NCBI RefSeq assembly: GCF_003990355.1
Contig: NZ_CP034670.1
Span: 496,001 to 560,000, forward strand
DNA: 64,000 bases
Source: Eikenella corrodens
GTDB taxonomy: Bacteria > Pseudomonadota > Gammaproteobacteria > Burkholderiales > Neisseriaceae
Direction: 5' to 3'
Shown here: piece by piece, positions 1 through 8,464 of the stretch
Layout of the letters: each line of letters begins with the position of its first letter
How positions within the stretch are numbered: the stretch's first letter is position 1
Made by a program: the position numbers and the translations under genes
The notes under the pieces: generated by a model
What the model was told of the DNA's origin: nothing
Database searches by the model: none
The model's input: the letters and a program-made list of their open reading frames with translations, nothing else

Positions 1-61
1 TTAGGGCTAAGATTTCTGCAAACTAATCAGCTTGTGCAGGTTGCTTTTCAGTTGCCTTGCG

Positions 62-349
62 CTACTTCTTCCCCTTAATCACCTTCATCATTTCCGTAAA
101 ATGCGGTTTCAATTCGACAAACAGCGGATGTTCTTTATTTTCCATCATCACTTCGCCCATCAGCTTCAGCCCCACGGCGAAGCGTTGCGCCATTTCGGGG
201 GTGAAGCCTTCGCGTTGTTCCATCAGCTTCACGATGTCGAAAATATTGTCGTGGTTGGGTGCGAGGAACACCAACGGCTCAGCGGCAACGGGGTTGCCGT
301 CTTTGTCGGCGAGGTGTTCGAGGGTAAGGCGGAATTGGTGTTGTTTCAT
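62..349 (-). CDS. DUF3861 domain protein
   Basis: A 95-residue protein that resembles the small DUF3861 family, whose function is not known to me. It starts MKQHQFRLTLEHL and carries the family-like stretch LVFLAPNHDNIFDIVKLM followed by a Lys-rich tail. It has no signal peptide or membrane segment, so it is probably cytoplasmic. It lies upstream of a lipoprotein gene on the same strand, separated by a DUS pair, so the two are probably not one operon. Confidence 0.75.
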   Translation of the reverse strand: MKQHQFRLTLEHLADKDGNPVAAEPLVFLAPNHDNIFDIVKLMEQREGFTPEMAQRFAVGLKLMGEVMMENKEHPLFVELKPHFTEMMKVIKGKK

Positions 350-419
350 GGCTGTTCTGCTTGTGTGGTGGAGGCTGCCTGAAAGCAGGAGGAGTTTTCA
401 GGTAGCTTTTCTTTGGTGT

Positions 420-761
420 TTAGCGGGAAATCAGGCTAACGGTGAAGTTGGTTCCGCCGCGTGCGTCTTCGAAGAGGCCGATGTTGTAGCGGTGGGCTTG
501 GCCGCAGGCGCGGACGGTCCACACTTCGTGTACCTGCATACGGCCGTGCACTTTGTGGGCGCTGTTGATTTTGCTGTGTACGGATTCGATGTTGCGGCAG
601 TTGAACGAGGCGGCTTCGGCGGTGCGCACGACTTTGAGCACGTCGTCGCGCAGGATGTTGTCGCCGCCGAAAGTGGCGCTTTCGCCGCTGAAGGCTTGGT
701 TGCCGAGGCTGGAGCAGGCGGAAAGGGCGAGGGCGGCGAGGAGGGGGAGAAGTTTGCGCAT
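420..761 (-). CDS. small lipoprotein
   Basis: A 113-residue protein with a clear lipoprotein signal: MRKLLPLLAALALSACSS, where LSAC is the lipobox and the Cys would be the lipidated N-terminus. The start at 761 is chosen over the in-frame ATG at 782 because an AAGGAA ribosome site lies just before it and the signal peptide begins there. The mature part has two more Cys residues (in SFNCRN and VRACGQ) that could form a disulfide. No known domain was recognised; the protein is probably anchored in the outer membrane. Confidence 0.75.
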   Translation of the reverse strand: MRKLLPLLAALALSACSSLGNQAFSGESATFGGDNILRDDVLKVVRTAEAASFNCRNIESVHSKINSAHKVHGRMQVHEVWTVRACGQAHRYNIGLFEDARGGTNFTVSLISR

Positions 762-890
762 GGGATTCCTTAAATTCGGCAAAGATGGGGCGCGAGGTCA
801 AATGCCGCCAATTATACGGCAATCTGTTTTGCTTTTCAGGTAGCCTGCGCAGTTATTTCTATCTGAGACGGGGCTACCTGAAGCTGTAAA

Positions 891-1544
891 TTAAAATTCG
901 ATTCCGGCCAGCCACAGGCTCACGGCGAAGCCGATAAAGAGTAGGCCGGTGGCGGCGGTGCAGGCGGTGGTAACGCGGCGGTGGCGGCGGAACAGCTTGG
1001 CGAGGCGGTGTCCGGCGAAAACGAGCAGGGTGAGGTAGCTGAAGCTGACGGTTTGCATCACCAGTGCCAGCAGCAGGAAGGAGAGGGCGGGGTGCGGATA
1101 GGCGGGGTCGACGAACTGAACGAAAAACGACAGCAAAAACAGGATGGCTTTGGGGTTGGTGAGGCTGAGTAGCAGGGCGCGTTGGAAGATATGCCCGGCG
1201 GGCGGGGTGGGCGGCAAGCTAGCGGCCAAAACGGGCGGCGGGGCAAACCATTTGCGCACTGCGCCGCGCAAGAGGCCGAAGCCGATGTAGGCCAGATAGA
1301 GGCCGCCGGCGAGTTTCATGGCGTGAAATAGGGCGGGATAGAGCTTGAGCACGGTGCCGGCGCCGAGCACGGTAAGCAGGATCAGCACTGAATCGCCCAG
1401 CAGCACGCCGCATACGGCGCGGTAGGCCTTGCGCGCGCCATGTTGTGCGGCTACGGAGAGGCAAAACATGCTGTTCGGGCCGGGCATGATGATGAGGATG
1501 ATGGTGCCGATCAGGTAAGAGAGGGGATTGATGATGCCGAACAT
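891..1544 (-). CDS. leuE: LysE/RhtB-family leucine exporter
   Basis: A 217-residue inner-membrane amino acid exporter. The N-terminal segment with IIMPGPNSMFCL matches the PGPN motif of the LysE/RhtB family, and LSLTNPKAILFLLSFFVQF matches LeuE of E. coli closely in sequence and position. Five to six hydrophobic segments are visible. LeuE proteins export leucine and some analogues; the exact substrate here is inferred. The gene is alone, with a DUS on each side, and is transcribed away from yaaA. Confidence 0.85.
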   Translation of the reverse strand: MFGIINPLSYLIGTIILIIMPGPNSMFCLSVAAQHGARKAYRAVCGVLLGDSVLILLTVLGAGTVLKLYPALFHAMKLAGGLYLAYIGFGLLRGAVRKWFAPPPVLAASLPPTPPAGHIFQRALLLSLTNPKAILFLLSFFVQFVDPAYPHPALSFLLLALVMQTVSFSYLTLLVFAGHRLAKLFRRHRRVTTACTAATGLLFIGFAVSLWLAGIEF

Positions 1545-1715
1545 AGTTTTCAGGTAGCCTTTTATGGAGGCGGCTATTTTAATGAGGCAGGCGGGGTAAA
1601 GGCTACCTGAAAACCATCTGCAAACTATCGCGCCGATTTATTCCGCCGTTTGCCTGTTGCCCCGCAGGCAGCTAAACTGCCCGTCAATTTGCACACCTTA
1701 ATTAAAGGGAACGCC

Positions 1716-2489
1716 ATGTTTTTCATCCTCTCGCCCGCTAAAAACCTGAACGAAACCGCCGCCGCGCCCACTAAGGAACACAGCCAGCCCGCGCTGCTTG
1801 AGCAGTCTGCCATTCTGATGGCGCAACTGCGCGAGCTGGCGCCGCAGGATTTGTCGGCGCTGATGGGCGTGTCGGACAAAATCGCCCGCCTCAACGCCGA
1901 GCGCAATGCGGCCTGGCAGCCACCTTTCAGCCTGCAAAACGCCAAGCAGGCGGTGTATTTGTTTAACGGCGATGTGTATGAAGGCCTCGATGCCGAGAGC
2001 CTCGCCCCGCCGCAAATCGATTGGCTGCAAAGCCATGCCGGCCTGCTCTCCGGGCTCTACGGCCTGTTGCGCCCGCTGGATTTAATCCAGCCCTACCGCT
2101 TGGAAATGGGCACCAAGCTGGCCAATCCGCGCGGTAAGGATTTATACGCCTTCTGGGGTAGCCTGATTACCGAATTGCTGGCCGAACGCATGGCCGAGGC
2201 GAAAACCGATGTGTTGGTGAACCTGGCATCGCAGGAATATTTCAAAGCCGTGCAGCCGGCCAAACTCGGCGGCCGCCTGATTACCCCGGTGTTTCAAGAC
2301 GAAAAAAACGGCCGCTACAAAATCATCAGTTTCTACGCCAAACGCGCCCGCGGCCTGATGCTGCGCTACGCTGCGGAACGCGCCATCACCGAGCCGGAGC
2401 AGCTGCTGGATTTCAACAGCGAGGGCTACGCCTTCTGCGCGGCGGCTTCTTCGAAAAACGAATGGGTATTCAGGCGTGGAGAGCAGTGA
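1716..2489 (+). CDS. yaaA: peroxide stress protein YaaA
   Basis: A 257-residue cytoplasmic protein of the YaaA/DUF328 family, which lowers free iron and DNA damage under hydrogen peroxide stress in E. coli. It matches that protein over its whole length: FILSPAKNLN at the start, SGLYGLLRPLDLIQPYRLEMG in the middle, and NLASQEYFKAV and FYAKRARGLM further on. The start at 1716 has an AAAGGGA site 5 nt upstream and gives the standard N-terminus; the upstream in-frame ATG at 1650 would add unrelated residues. Confidence 0.92.
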   Translation: MFFILSPAKNLNETAAAPTKEHSQPALLEQSAILMAQLRELAPQDLSALMGVSDKIARLNAERNAAWQPPFSLQNAKQAVYLFNGDVYEGLDAESLAPPQIDWLQSHAGLLSGLYGLLRPLDLIQPYRLEMGTKLANPRGKDLYAFWGSLITELLAERMAEAKTDVLVNLASQEYFKAVQPAKLGGRLITPVFQDEKNGRYKIISFYAKRARGLMLRYAAERAITEPEQLLDFNSEGYAFCAAASSKNEWVFRRGEQ

Positions 2490-2680
2490 TGCGCGGCAGG
2501 CTGTGACGGGAAGTGGAGGCTACCTGAAACTCAGAATGCAGCCGGGGCGGCATTTTCGTTTTGGGCCGGTGTTTTCAGGTAGCCTTTTGTTATGCCCACA
2601 CCAATCGGCTTTACTGTTGCTTTTCCCGTTTCCAATCAGCAGGGGCGCACTATTCAGTACCGCGTACCGCCCACATCAAG

Positions 2681-2721
2681 CAGGCTACCTGAAACCCAAC
2701 CGGGCATTTTCAGGTAGCCTG
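2681..2721. terminator. DUS inverted pair
   Basis: Two DUS copies in inverted orientation form a 14-bp stem with a loop of about 12 nt. It is the second DUS pair after yaaA (the first is near 2518 and 2574). No T-run follows, so termination is uncertain. Confidence 0.45.
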
Positions 2722-2725
2722 CAAG

Positions 2726-2830
2726 TATAGCGAATTAACAAAAACCAGTACGGCGTTGGCTCGCCTTGCCGTACTATCTGTACTGTCTGCGGCTCGCCGC
2801 CTTGTCCTGATTTAAATTTAATCCACTATA
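2726..2830. repeat. Correia element (CREE), short form
   Basis: A 105-bp element bounded by TATAGCGAATTAACAAA and the inverted TTTAATCCACTATA, flanked by TA. The ends and the inner part (CAGTACGGCGTTGG, CTGTCTGCGGCTCG) match the Neisseria Correia repeat-enclosed element in its short form, without the central block that holds the IHF site. Its core reads GCCGTACTATCTGTAC, the subtype shared only with the copy beside metG. Confidence 0.85.
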
Positions 2831-3185
2831 TTTTGGGGAGAGCCCCTCGGGCGAATGTGGTTTTTATGTTACGTTTTTTCTCAGCGGCAAATCGGGGTTT
2901 GCTTGGCGCGTGAGGCCAGGTGTCAAGCGGCTTTCGGGGCAGAGGGTTGGGTGCCGGCTGGGTAGTGTGCCAATTAAAAAAGGCGGCTAATTTGGCTGAT
3001 TTAGCCGCCAGGGGGATTATGGGTTTTGCAGCGGGCGATCAGAGTTTATAATCCGCCCAAAATTGAGTTGCGGTGCTGATGCGCCGCTGTGCGTAACAAC
3101 GTATAGCTAAAATCATTTTTCGTTGCTGTTCAATAATTTATGGCAGAAAAGGTTTTGGCTATATGCTTTTTTGAAAGGAACCGAA
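2831..3185 (+). other. structured leader before the permease gene
   Basis: No gene is visible in this stretch. It holds several hairpins: GGCGGCTAA (2982-2990) pairs with TTAGCCGCC (3001-3009), preceded by an A-run, and GGGATTAT (about 3013) pairs with ATAATCC (about 3048). The strong hairpins just upstream of an amino acid permease suggest a cis-acting RNA, but I recognise no known riboswitch. Confidence 0.35.
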
Positions 3186-4721
3186 ATGAGTTCTTTCGAT
3201 GGTGGTTCTGCTGCGGCGGCGGCCGTGGCGCCCGTACCGGCTTCTTCCGGCGGCACCAAAGTGCGCCGTCATTTAAAGTCGCGCCATCTTTCCATGATCG
3301 CCATCGGCGGCAGCATCGGCACCGGCCTGTTTATGGCCAGCGGCAGCGCCATCCATATGGCGGGCCCGGGCGGCGCGTTGGTGGCTTATGCCGCCATCGG
3401 CCTGATGGTGTATTTCCTGATGACTTCCTTGGGCGAAATGGCTACTTATCTGCCGGTGTCCGGCTCGTTTTCCACTTATGCCGCCAAGTTTGTCGATCCC
3501 TCGCTGGGCTATGCCTTGGGCTGGAACTATTGGTTTAACTGGGTGATTACGGTGGCGGCGGATATTTCCATTGCCGCGCTGGTCATCACGTATTGGGAAC
3601 CGATGCGCTTTATGCCGCCCTGGGGCTGGAGCCTGCTGTTTTTCGGGCTGATTGTGCTGCTGAATCTGTTGTCGGTTAAGGCATTTGGCGAGTCGGAATA
3701 TTGGTTTGCGCTGATTAAGGTGATTACGGTTGTCGTCTTCCTCGGCGTGGGCGTGCTCACTATTTTCGGCCTGCTGGGCGGCAAATATGTCGGCCTGGCC
3801 AACTTCACCGTGGGCGAAGCGCCGTTTTTGGGCGGCGGTTTTTCAGGTAGCTTCTTAACCATGTTGGGCGTGTTCCTGATTGCGGGCTTTTCGTTTCAGG
3901 GTACGGAGCTCATCGGCATCACCGCCGGCGAATCGGAAAACCCAAAAGAGAGCATCCCGAAAGCGGTGAAACAGGTGTTTTGGCGCATTCTGATTTTCTA
4001 CATTTTGGCCATTTTGGTAATCGGCCTGCTTGTGCCTTATACCAGCCCGGAGCTGTTGGGCGCGGAAAGCGTGGAAGAAATCGCCAAATCGCCGTTTACG
4101 CTGGTGTTTGAACGCGCCGGTTTGGCTATGGCGGCGGCGGTGATGAACGCGGTCATCCTCACTTCCATCCTCTCTGCTGGCAATTCCGGCATGTATGCTT
4201 CGGCACGCATGCTGTATGCCATGGGCAAAAGCGGCATGGCGTTTAAAGGTTTGCGCAAGGTAAACCGGCAAGGCGTGCCGATGCGGGCGGTGCTGGCCAC
4301 AGCCGTAGTGGTGATGGCGCTGTTTTTAATCGAGATTTTCAACGACGGCGCGTATCAGTATATTGTGGCGGCCTCCGGCCTCACCGGCTTCATCGCCTGG
4401 CTGGGCATCGCCATCAGCCACTACCGCTTCCGCCGCGCCTATATCGCCCAGGGCTTTGAGTTGAAAGACTTGGATTACCGCGCCAAATGGTTCCCCTTCG
4501 GCCCGCTGATTGCGCTGGTGTTGTGCGTGCTGGTGATTTTGGGACAGGATACTCAGCTGGTGATGCATGGCGACGTGGATTGACAGCGGATTATGGTGAC
4601 CTATATGGGCCTGCCCGTGTTCTTCGGTTTCTACCTCTACCACAAACTGCGCTACCGCACCCGGGTGATCCCGCTTGAGGAAGTGGATTTGGGCGACGAG
4701 GAAGAGGACGAAGACGAATAA
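3186..4721 (+). pseudogene. lysP: LysP-type amino acid permease, in-frame TGA
   Basis: An APC-superfamily amino acid permease closely like E. coli LysP (lysine:H+ symporter): HLSMIAIGGSIGTGLFMASG, SFQGTELIGITAGESE and TGFIAWLGIAISHYRFRR are all in family positions. The start at 3186 follows a GAAAGGAA site. Translation from the ATG stops at TGA 4581-4583 after 465 residues. The same frame continues without another stop to TAA at 4719-4721 and encodes the expected last membrane segment (VTYMGLPVFFGFYLY) and an acidic tail. In LysP this position is Trp in a DW pair, so the change is TGG to TGA. The gene is either a recent loss, partly functional without the last helix, or read through: the stop is followed by C, a leaky context. 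Confidence 0.85.
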
Positions 4722-4733
4722 GCCTCTGCATGC

Positions 4734-4779
4734 AAAAGGCTACCTGAAAACCGAGTTTCAAGTTTTCAGGTAGCCTTTT
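4734..4779 (+). terminator. DUS-pair terminator after the permease gene
   Basis: AAAAGGCTACCTGAAAA and its inverted copy form a 17-bp stem ending in TTTT, directly behind the TAA at 4721. That it follows the distal stop and not the early TGA supports the longer gene model. Confidence 0.7.
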
Positions 4780-4789
4780 GTGGTTGTGT

Positions 4790-4893
4790 TATAGTGGATT
4801 AACAAAAATCAGGACAAGGCGGCGAGCCGCAGACAGTACACACGTTACGGCAAGGCGAGCCAACGCTGTACTGGTTTTTGTTAATCCACTATA
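4790..4893. repeat. CREE, short form
   Basis: A 104-bp Correia element with ends TATAGTGGATTAACAAAAA and TTTTTGTTAATCCACTATA. Its core contains CACACGTTACGG, the common subtype in this window. It ends 35 bp before mnmE. CREE ends are known in Neisseria to carry promoters, so it may drive mnmE. Confidence 0.88.
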
Positions 4894-4928
4894 TATTGCT
4901 TTTTATTTTAACGGTTTCAGGTAGCCTT

Positions 4929-6296
4929 ATGTCATCACCATCTACTCCCACCATCGCCGCCATCGCCACTGCCGCCGGGCAGGGCGGAGTGGGCGTTATC
5001 CGGCTTTCTGGCAAGCAGCTGCTGCCGCTGGCGCAGCAAATCAGCGGCGGCAAAACCCCGCAGCCGCGCCGTGCGCTCCTTACCGATTTTGTCGATGCCG
5101 CCGGTGAAACCATCGACAACGGCCTTTTGCTCTATTTCCCCGCCCCCGCCAGCTTCACCGGCGAAGACGTGATCGAGCTGCACGGCCACGGCGGGCGCGT
5201 GGTGCTGCAGATGCTGTTGCAACGCTGCTTCGAGCTGGGCGCGCAGCCGGCCGAGCCGGGCGAGTTTACCAAACGCGCCTTCTTAAATGGCAAGCTCGAT
5301 TTGGCGCAGGCCGAAAGCGTGGCCGACCTTATCGATGCCGCCAGCCAATCCGCCGCACGCCTGGCCGTGCGCTCGCTCAAAGGCGCGTTTTCCCAACAGA
5401 TTCACGAGCTGGTGGACGAACTCATCACCCTGCGCATGCTGGTGGAGGCTACCCTGGATTTTCCCGAAGAAGACATCGATTTTCTGGCCGAAGCCAAGGT
5501 GGACGAGCGCCTCACCGCCTTGCAAGAGCGTCTTGCCCGAGTGCTTGCCCAAGCCGAGCAGGGTGCGATTTTGCGCGAAGGCATGAACGTGGTGCTGGTG
5601 GGTGCGCCCAATGTGGGCAAATCCAGCCTGCTCAACGCCTTGGCGGGAGAGGATGTGGCTATCGTTACCGACATCGCCGGCACCACCCGCGACACCGTGC
5701 GCGAGCAGATTACGCTCGAAGGTATCCCCGTACACATTATCGACACCGCCGGCCTGCGCGATACCACCGACCCGGTGGAGCAAATCGGCATCGAGCGCAG
5801 CCGCCAAGCCGTGCAGCAGGCCGATGTGGCCTTGATTCTGATCGATCCGAACGAAGGGCTGAACGAGGCTACCTGTAAAATCCTCGCCCAGCTGCCGCCC
5901 GGGCTCAAACGCATTGAAATCCGCAATAAAATCGATCTCAGCGGCGAAGCGGCGGAAAGCTGCGGGCAAAGCGGCCAGCCCAGCGGCGCCGACACCCTGA
6001 TCAAACTTTCCGCCAAAAACGGCGCCGGGCTCGATCTGCTTAAGCAGGCGCTGCTGCGGCAAATCGGCTGGCAGGGCGAAAGCGAAAGCCTGTTTCTCGC
6101 CCGCAGCCGCCACCTGCGCGCGCTGGAAGCCGCCCAAACCGAGCTCGAACTCGCCGCCCTGTGCGGCCGCCACCAGCTCGAACTCTTTGCCGAACACCTG
6201 CGCCTGGCGCAAAACGCCTGCAATACCATCACCGGCGAATTTAACGCCGACGACCTCCTGGGTGTGATTTTCAGCCGCTTCTGTATCGGCAAATAG
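4929..6296 (+). CDS. mnmE: tRNA modification GTPase MnmE
   Basis: A 455-residue GTPase that with MnmG makes the 5-carboxymethylaminomethyl group on wobble uridines of tRNA. Visible features are the N-terminal tetrahydrofolate-binding domain (TIAAIATAAGQGGVGVIRLSG), the P-loop GAPNVGKSS near residue 226, the GTT switch (DIAGTTRDT), DTAGLRDT, and the C-terminal FCIGK that ends the family. The start at 4929 gives the usual N-terminus. The only Shine-Dalgarno-like bases are AGGT inside the DUS that ends right at the ATG. Confidence 0.95.
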   Translation: MSSPSTPTIAAIATAAGQGGVGVIRLSGKQLLPLAQQISGGKTPQPRRALLTDFVDAAGETIDNGLLLYFPAPASFTGEDVIELHGHGGRVVLQMLLQRCFELGAQPAEPGEFTKRAFLNGKLDLAQAESVADLIDAASQSAARLAVRSLKGAFSQQIHELVDELITLRMLVEATLDFPEEDIDFLAEAKVDERLTALQERLARVLAQAEQGAILREGMNVVLVGAPNVGKSSLLNALAGEDVAIVTDIAGTTRDTVREQITLEGIPVHIIDTAGLRDTTDPVEQIGIERSRQAVQQADVALILIDPNEGLNEATCKILAQLPPGLKRIEIRNKIDLSGEAAESCGQSGQPSGADTLIKLSAKNGAGLDLLKQALLRQIGWQGESESLFLARSRHLRALEAAQTELELAALCGRHQLELFAEHLRLAQNACNTITGEFNADDLLGVIFSRFCIGK

Positions 6297-6356
6297 AGCG
6301 GTTGGAAGGCGGATACGCCGCACATTGCGGGTTGGTTTCCCGCTTGCGGTAAGAGA

Positions 6357-6384
6357 AAGGCTACCTGAATTTTCAGGTAGCCTT
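6357..6384 (+). terminator. DUS-pair terminator after mnmE
   Basis: AAGGCTACCTGAA and its inverted copy are separated by two T and form a near loop-free palindrome 60 bp after mnmE. Confidence 0.55.
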
Positions 6385-6731
6385 GCTGCGTGGCAGAGCC
6401 GTTTGGGATTAGATGTTTCATTATTTAATGCATTGATATTATGTTGAATTTATGTGGCATAGTGGTGAGGGGATTTCGGGCACGGGAAATATGGCTCGGT
6501 GGCCGCCGGTTTGAGGCAAATAGTTGGCATGTGCTGTTACGGCTCGTTATAATGCGAGCTATTATTATTTTTATGCAGTTAAATTTCTCAATTCATATTC
6601 TGTTTTACACCAGGCATATAGCGATACGGCTTATTGGAAATTGAAATAAATTCAGCTATATCATTTCGATGTTTTCAAACTGCGCCGCTGTGTTTCAGGT
6701 AGCCTTTCCACATTTCACTAGGAGAAACCCG
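6385..6731. other. AT-rich spacer before the MFS gene
   Basis: No supported gene. The stretch from about 6540 to 6660 is AT-rich against a GC-rich surrounding and should contain the promoter of the MFS gene, but I cannot fix one pair of boxes. A DUS lies at about 6693. A 67-codon open frame at 6441 has no ribosome site and no recognisable product. Confidence 0.4.
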
Positions 6732-8051
6732 ATGGATATTTTGTCGCGCCTTCATGCTTTGCCTTTAAGCCGTTTCCACTACCGCCTGCTGGCCTTAATC
6801 GGGCTGGGCTGGCTGTTTGATGCGATGGACACGGGTATGGTGTCGTTTGTGTTGGTTACTTTGGCTAAAGAGTGGGGGCTGAGTGCGCAGCAGTCGGGCT
6901 GGGTGGTGAGTATCGGTTTTGTGGGCATGGCGCTGGGCGCAGTGTTGAGCGGCTGGGCGGCCGACCGTTTCGGGCGGCGCAATGTGTTTGCGGGCACCAT
7001 GGTGCTCTACGGCGCGGCCACGGGTTTGTGCGCGTTGTCGCCGAACTTGGCCGCGCTGCTGTTTTTCCGCTTCTGGGTGGGCTTCGGCTTGGGCGGGCAG
7101 CTGCCGGTGGCGGTGTCGCTGGTGAGCGAGTATGCGCCGCCGAAGGTGCGCGGGCGGTTTATCGTGCTGCTGGAGAGTTTTTGGGGCTTGGGCTGGCTGG
7201 CGGCGGCGCTGGCTTCGTATTTCCTGATTCCGAAATTCGGTTGGCACAGCGCGTTTGCGGCGGGCTCGGTGCCGCTTTTGTACGCGTTTGCGGTGTGGAA
7301 GCGGCTGCCGGAATCGGTGCCTTATCTGATTGCGGCGGGCAGGGCGGAGGAGGCGCACGCATTGGTGTGCCGTTTGGAGGAGGAATCGGGCGTGGCGCAG
7401 GCGGCGGAAATGATTGTGCCGACTGCGCAGAAGAAGGAGAAAATCCGTCTCGCGCAGCTGTGGCGGCCGCCGTTTGCCCGCCGCACGCTGATGCTGTGGC
7501 TGATTTGGTTCGGCATCGTGTTTTCTTATTACGGGATTTTCACTTGGCTGCCCAAGCTGCTGGCGGGGCAGGGCTATTCGGTGGTGAAAACGTTTGAATA
7601 TGTGCTGGTGATGATTCTGGCGCAGCTGCCGGGCTATTTTGCGGCGGCGGTGCTGGTGGAGAAAATCGGGCGCAAGGCCACGCTGGCGGGCTTTTTGGGC
7701 GCGTGTGCGGTGTGCGCCTATTGCTTCGGCCAAAGCGGCTCTACGCTGGAAATCATGCTGTGGGGCAGTTTGATGTCGTTCTTCAACCTGGGCGCATGGG
7801 GCGTGCTCTACACTTACACGCCGGAGCTTTATCCAGTGCGCTTCCGCGCGTTTGGCTCGGGCTGGGCGGGCGCGGTGGGGCGCATCGGCGGGATTGTGGC
7901 GCCGATGGTGGTAGCCGGTATGAGCGGCAGCGGCGGTTTTGCGCGGATTTTCGTGATGTTTGCGGCGGTGCTGGCGGCGGTGGTACTGGTGATTGTGCTG
8001 CTGGGTGAGGAAACGAAGGGGCGCACGCTGGAGGAAATCAGCGCGGATTGA
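6732..8051 (+). CDS. MFS transporter, NiaP/aromatic acid type
   Basis: A 439-residue inner-membrane carrier of the major facilitator superfamily with about 12 hydrophobic segments. GWAADRFGRRNVF is the loop 2-3 signature GxxxDRxGRR. LFDAMDTGMVSFVL near the start resembles transporters of nicotinate or aromatic acids (NiaP/YceI, YdjK, PcaK group). The substrate cannot be told from sequence; nicotinate is a reasonable guess. The start at 6732 has GGAGAAA 5 nt upstream. It is a single gene closed by a DUS-pair terminator. Confidence 0.8.
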   Translation: MDILSRLHALPLSRFHYRLLALIGLGWLFDAMDTGMVSFVLVTLAKEWGLSAQQSGWVVSIGFVGMALGAVLSGWAADRFGRRNVFAGTMVLYGAATGLCALSPNLAALLFFRFWVGFGLGGQLPVAVSLVSEYAPPKVRGRFIVLLESFWGLGWLAAALASYFLIPKFGWHSAFAAGSVPLLYAFAVWKRLPESVPYLIAAGRAEEAHALVCRLEEESGVAQAAEMIVPTAQKKEKIRLAQLWRPPFARRTLMLWLIWFGIVFSYYGIFTWLPKLLAGQGYSVVKTFEYVLVMILAQLPGYFAAAVLVEKIGRKATLAGFLGACAVCAYCFGQSGSTLEIMLWGSLMSFFNLGAWGVLYTYTPELYPVRFRAFGSGWAGAVGRIGGIVAPMVVAGMSGSGGFARIFVMFAAVLAAVVLVIVLLGEETKGRTLEEISAD

Positions 8052-8065
8052 TGGGGTGGAGAGCT

Positions 8066-8101
8066 AAAAAGGCTACCTGAAAATTTTCAGGTAGCCTTTT
8101 T
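8066..8101 (+). terminator. DUS-pair terminator after the MFS gene
   Basis: AAAAAGGCTACCTGAAAA and its inverted copy form a perfect stem ending in five T, 15 bp after the stop codon. Confidence 0.75.
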
Positions 8102-8158
8102 AAAGACGGCTGGAGGCTACCTGAAGATTTGAAAGGCAGCAGACGCTGCTTGCCAATT

Positions 8159-8264
8159 TATAGTGAATTAAATTTAAACCAGTACAGCGTTGTCTCGCCT
8201 TGCCGTAACGTGTGTACTGTCTTCGGCTCGCCGCCTTGTCCTGATTTAAATTTAATCCACTATA
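8159..8264. repeat. CREE, short form
   Basis: A 106-bp Correia element with ends TATAGTGAATTAAATTTAAA and TTTAAATTTAATCCACTATA, common core subtype (GTAACGTGTGTAC). It lies 200 bp upstream of bioB. Confidence 0.86.
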
Positions 8265-8285
8265 GATTGTGCAGGCATTTTCATC

Positions 8286-8326
8286 AAAGGCTACCTGAAA
8301 CGGGATTTGAATGTTTCAGGTAGCCT
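8286..8326. terminator. DUS inverted pair before bioB
   Basis: AAAGGCTACCTGAAA and its inverted copy are separated by 13 nt. The gap from 8052 to 8464 holds this pair, the MFS terminator, a lone DUS at 8114 and a CREE; no gene was seen there. Confidence 0.45.
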
Positions 8327-8464
8327 GCCGTTTGGTTTTTGGCTACACTTGCCGCCTTCGGAACAAAGCTTCCGACCAGTCAGGGCAGGCCGTGGACATT
8401 GCGACCCGGTTTTGCCCGTCGGCGACATTGCGCCGCCGCAAACTCTTATTGAAGGAACACGCCT

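Noticed and set aside
1..61. Partial gene at the left edge
   Set aside because: No frame with protein-like content reaches the edge; the first gene ends at 62.
2476..2730. 84-codon frame after yaaA
   Set aside because: It consists largely of DUS translations and has no ribosome site.
6441..6644. 67-codon frame between mnmE and the MFS gene
   Set aside because: No ribosome site and no protein-like features, in an AT-rich promoter region.
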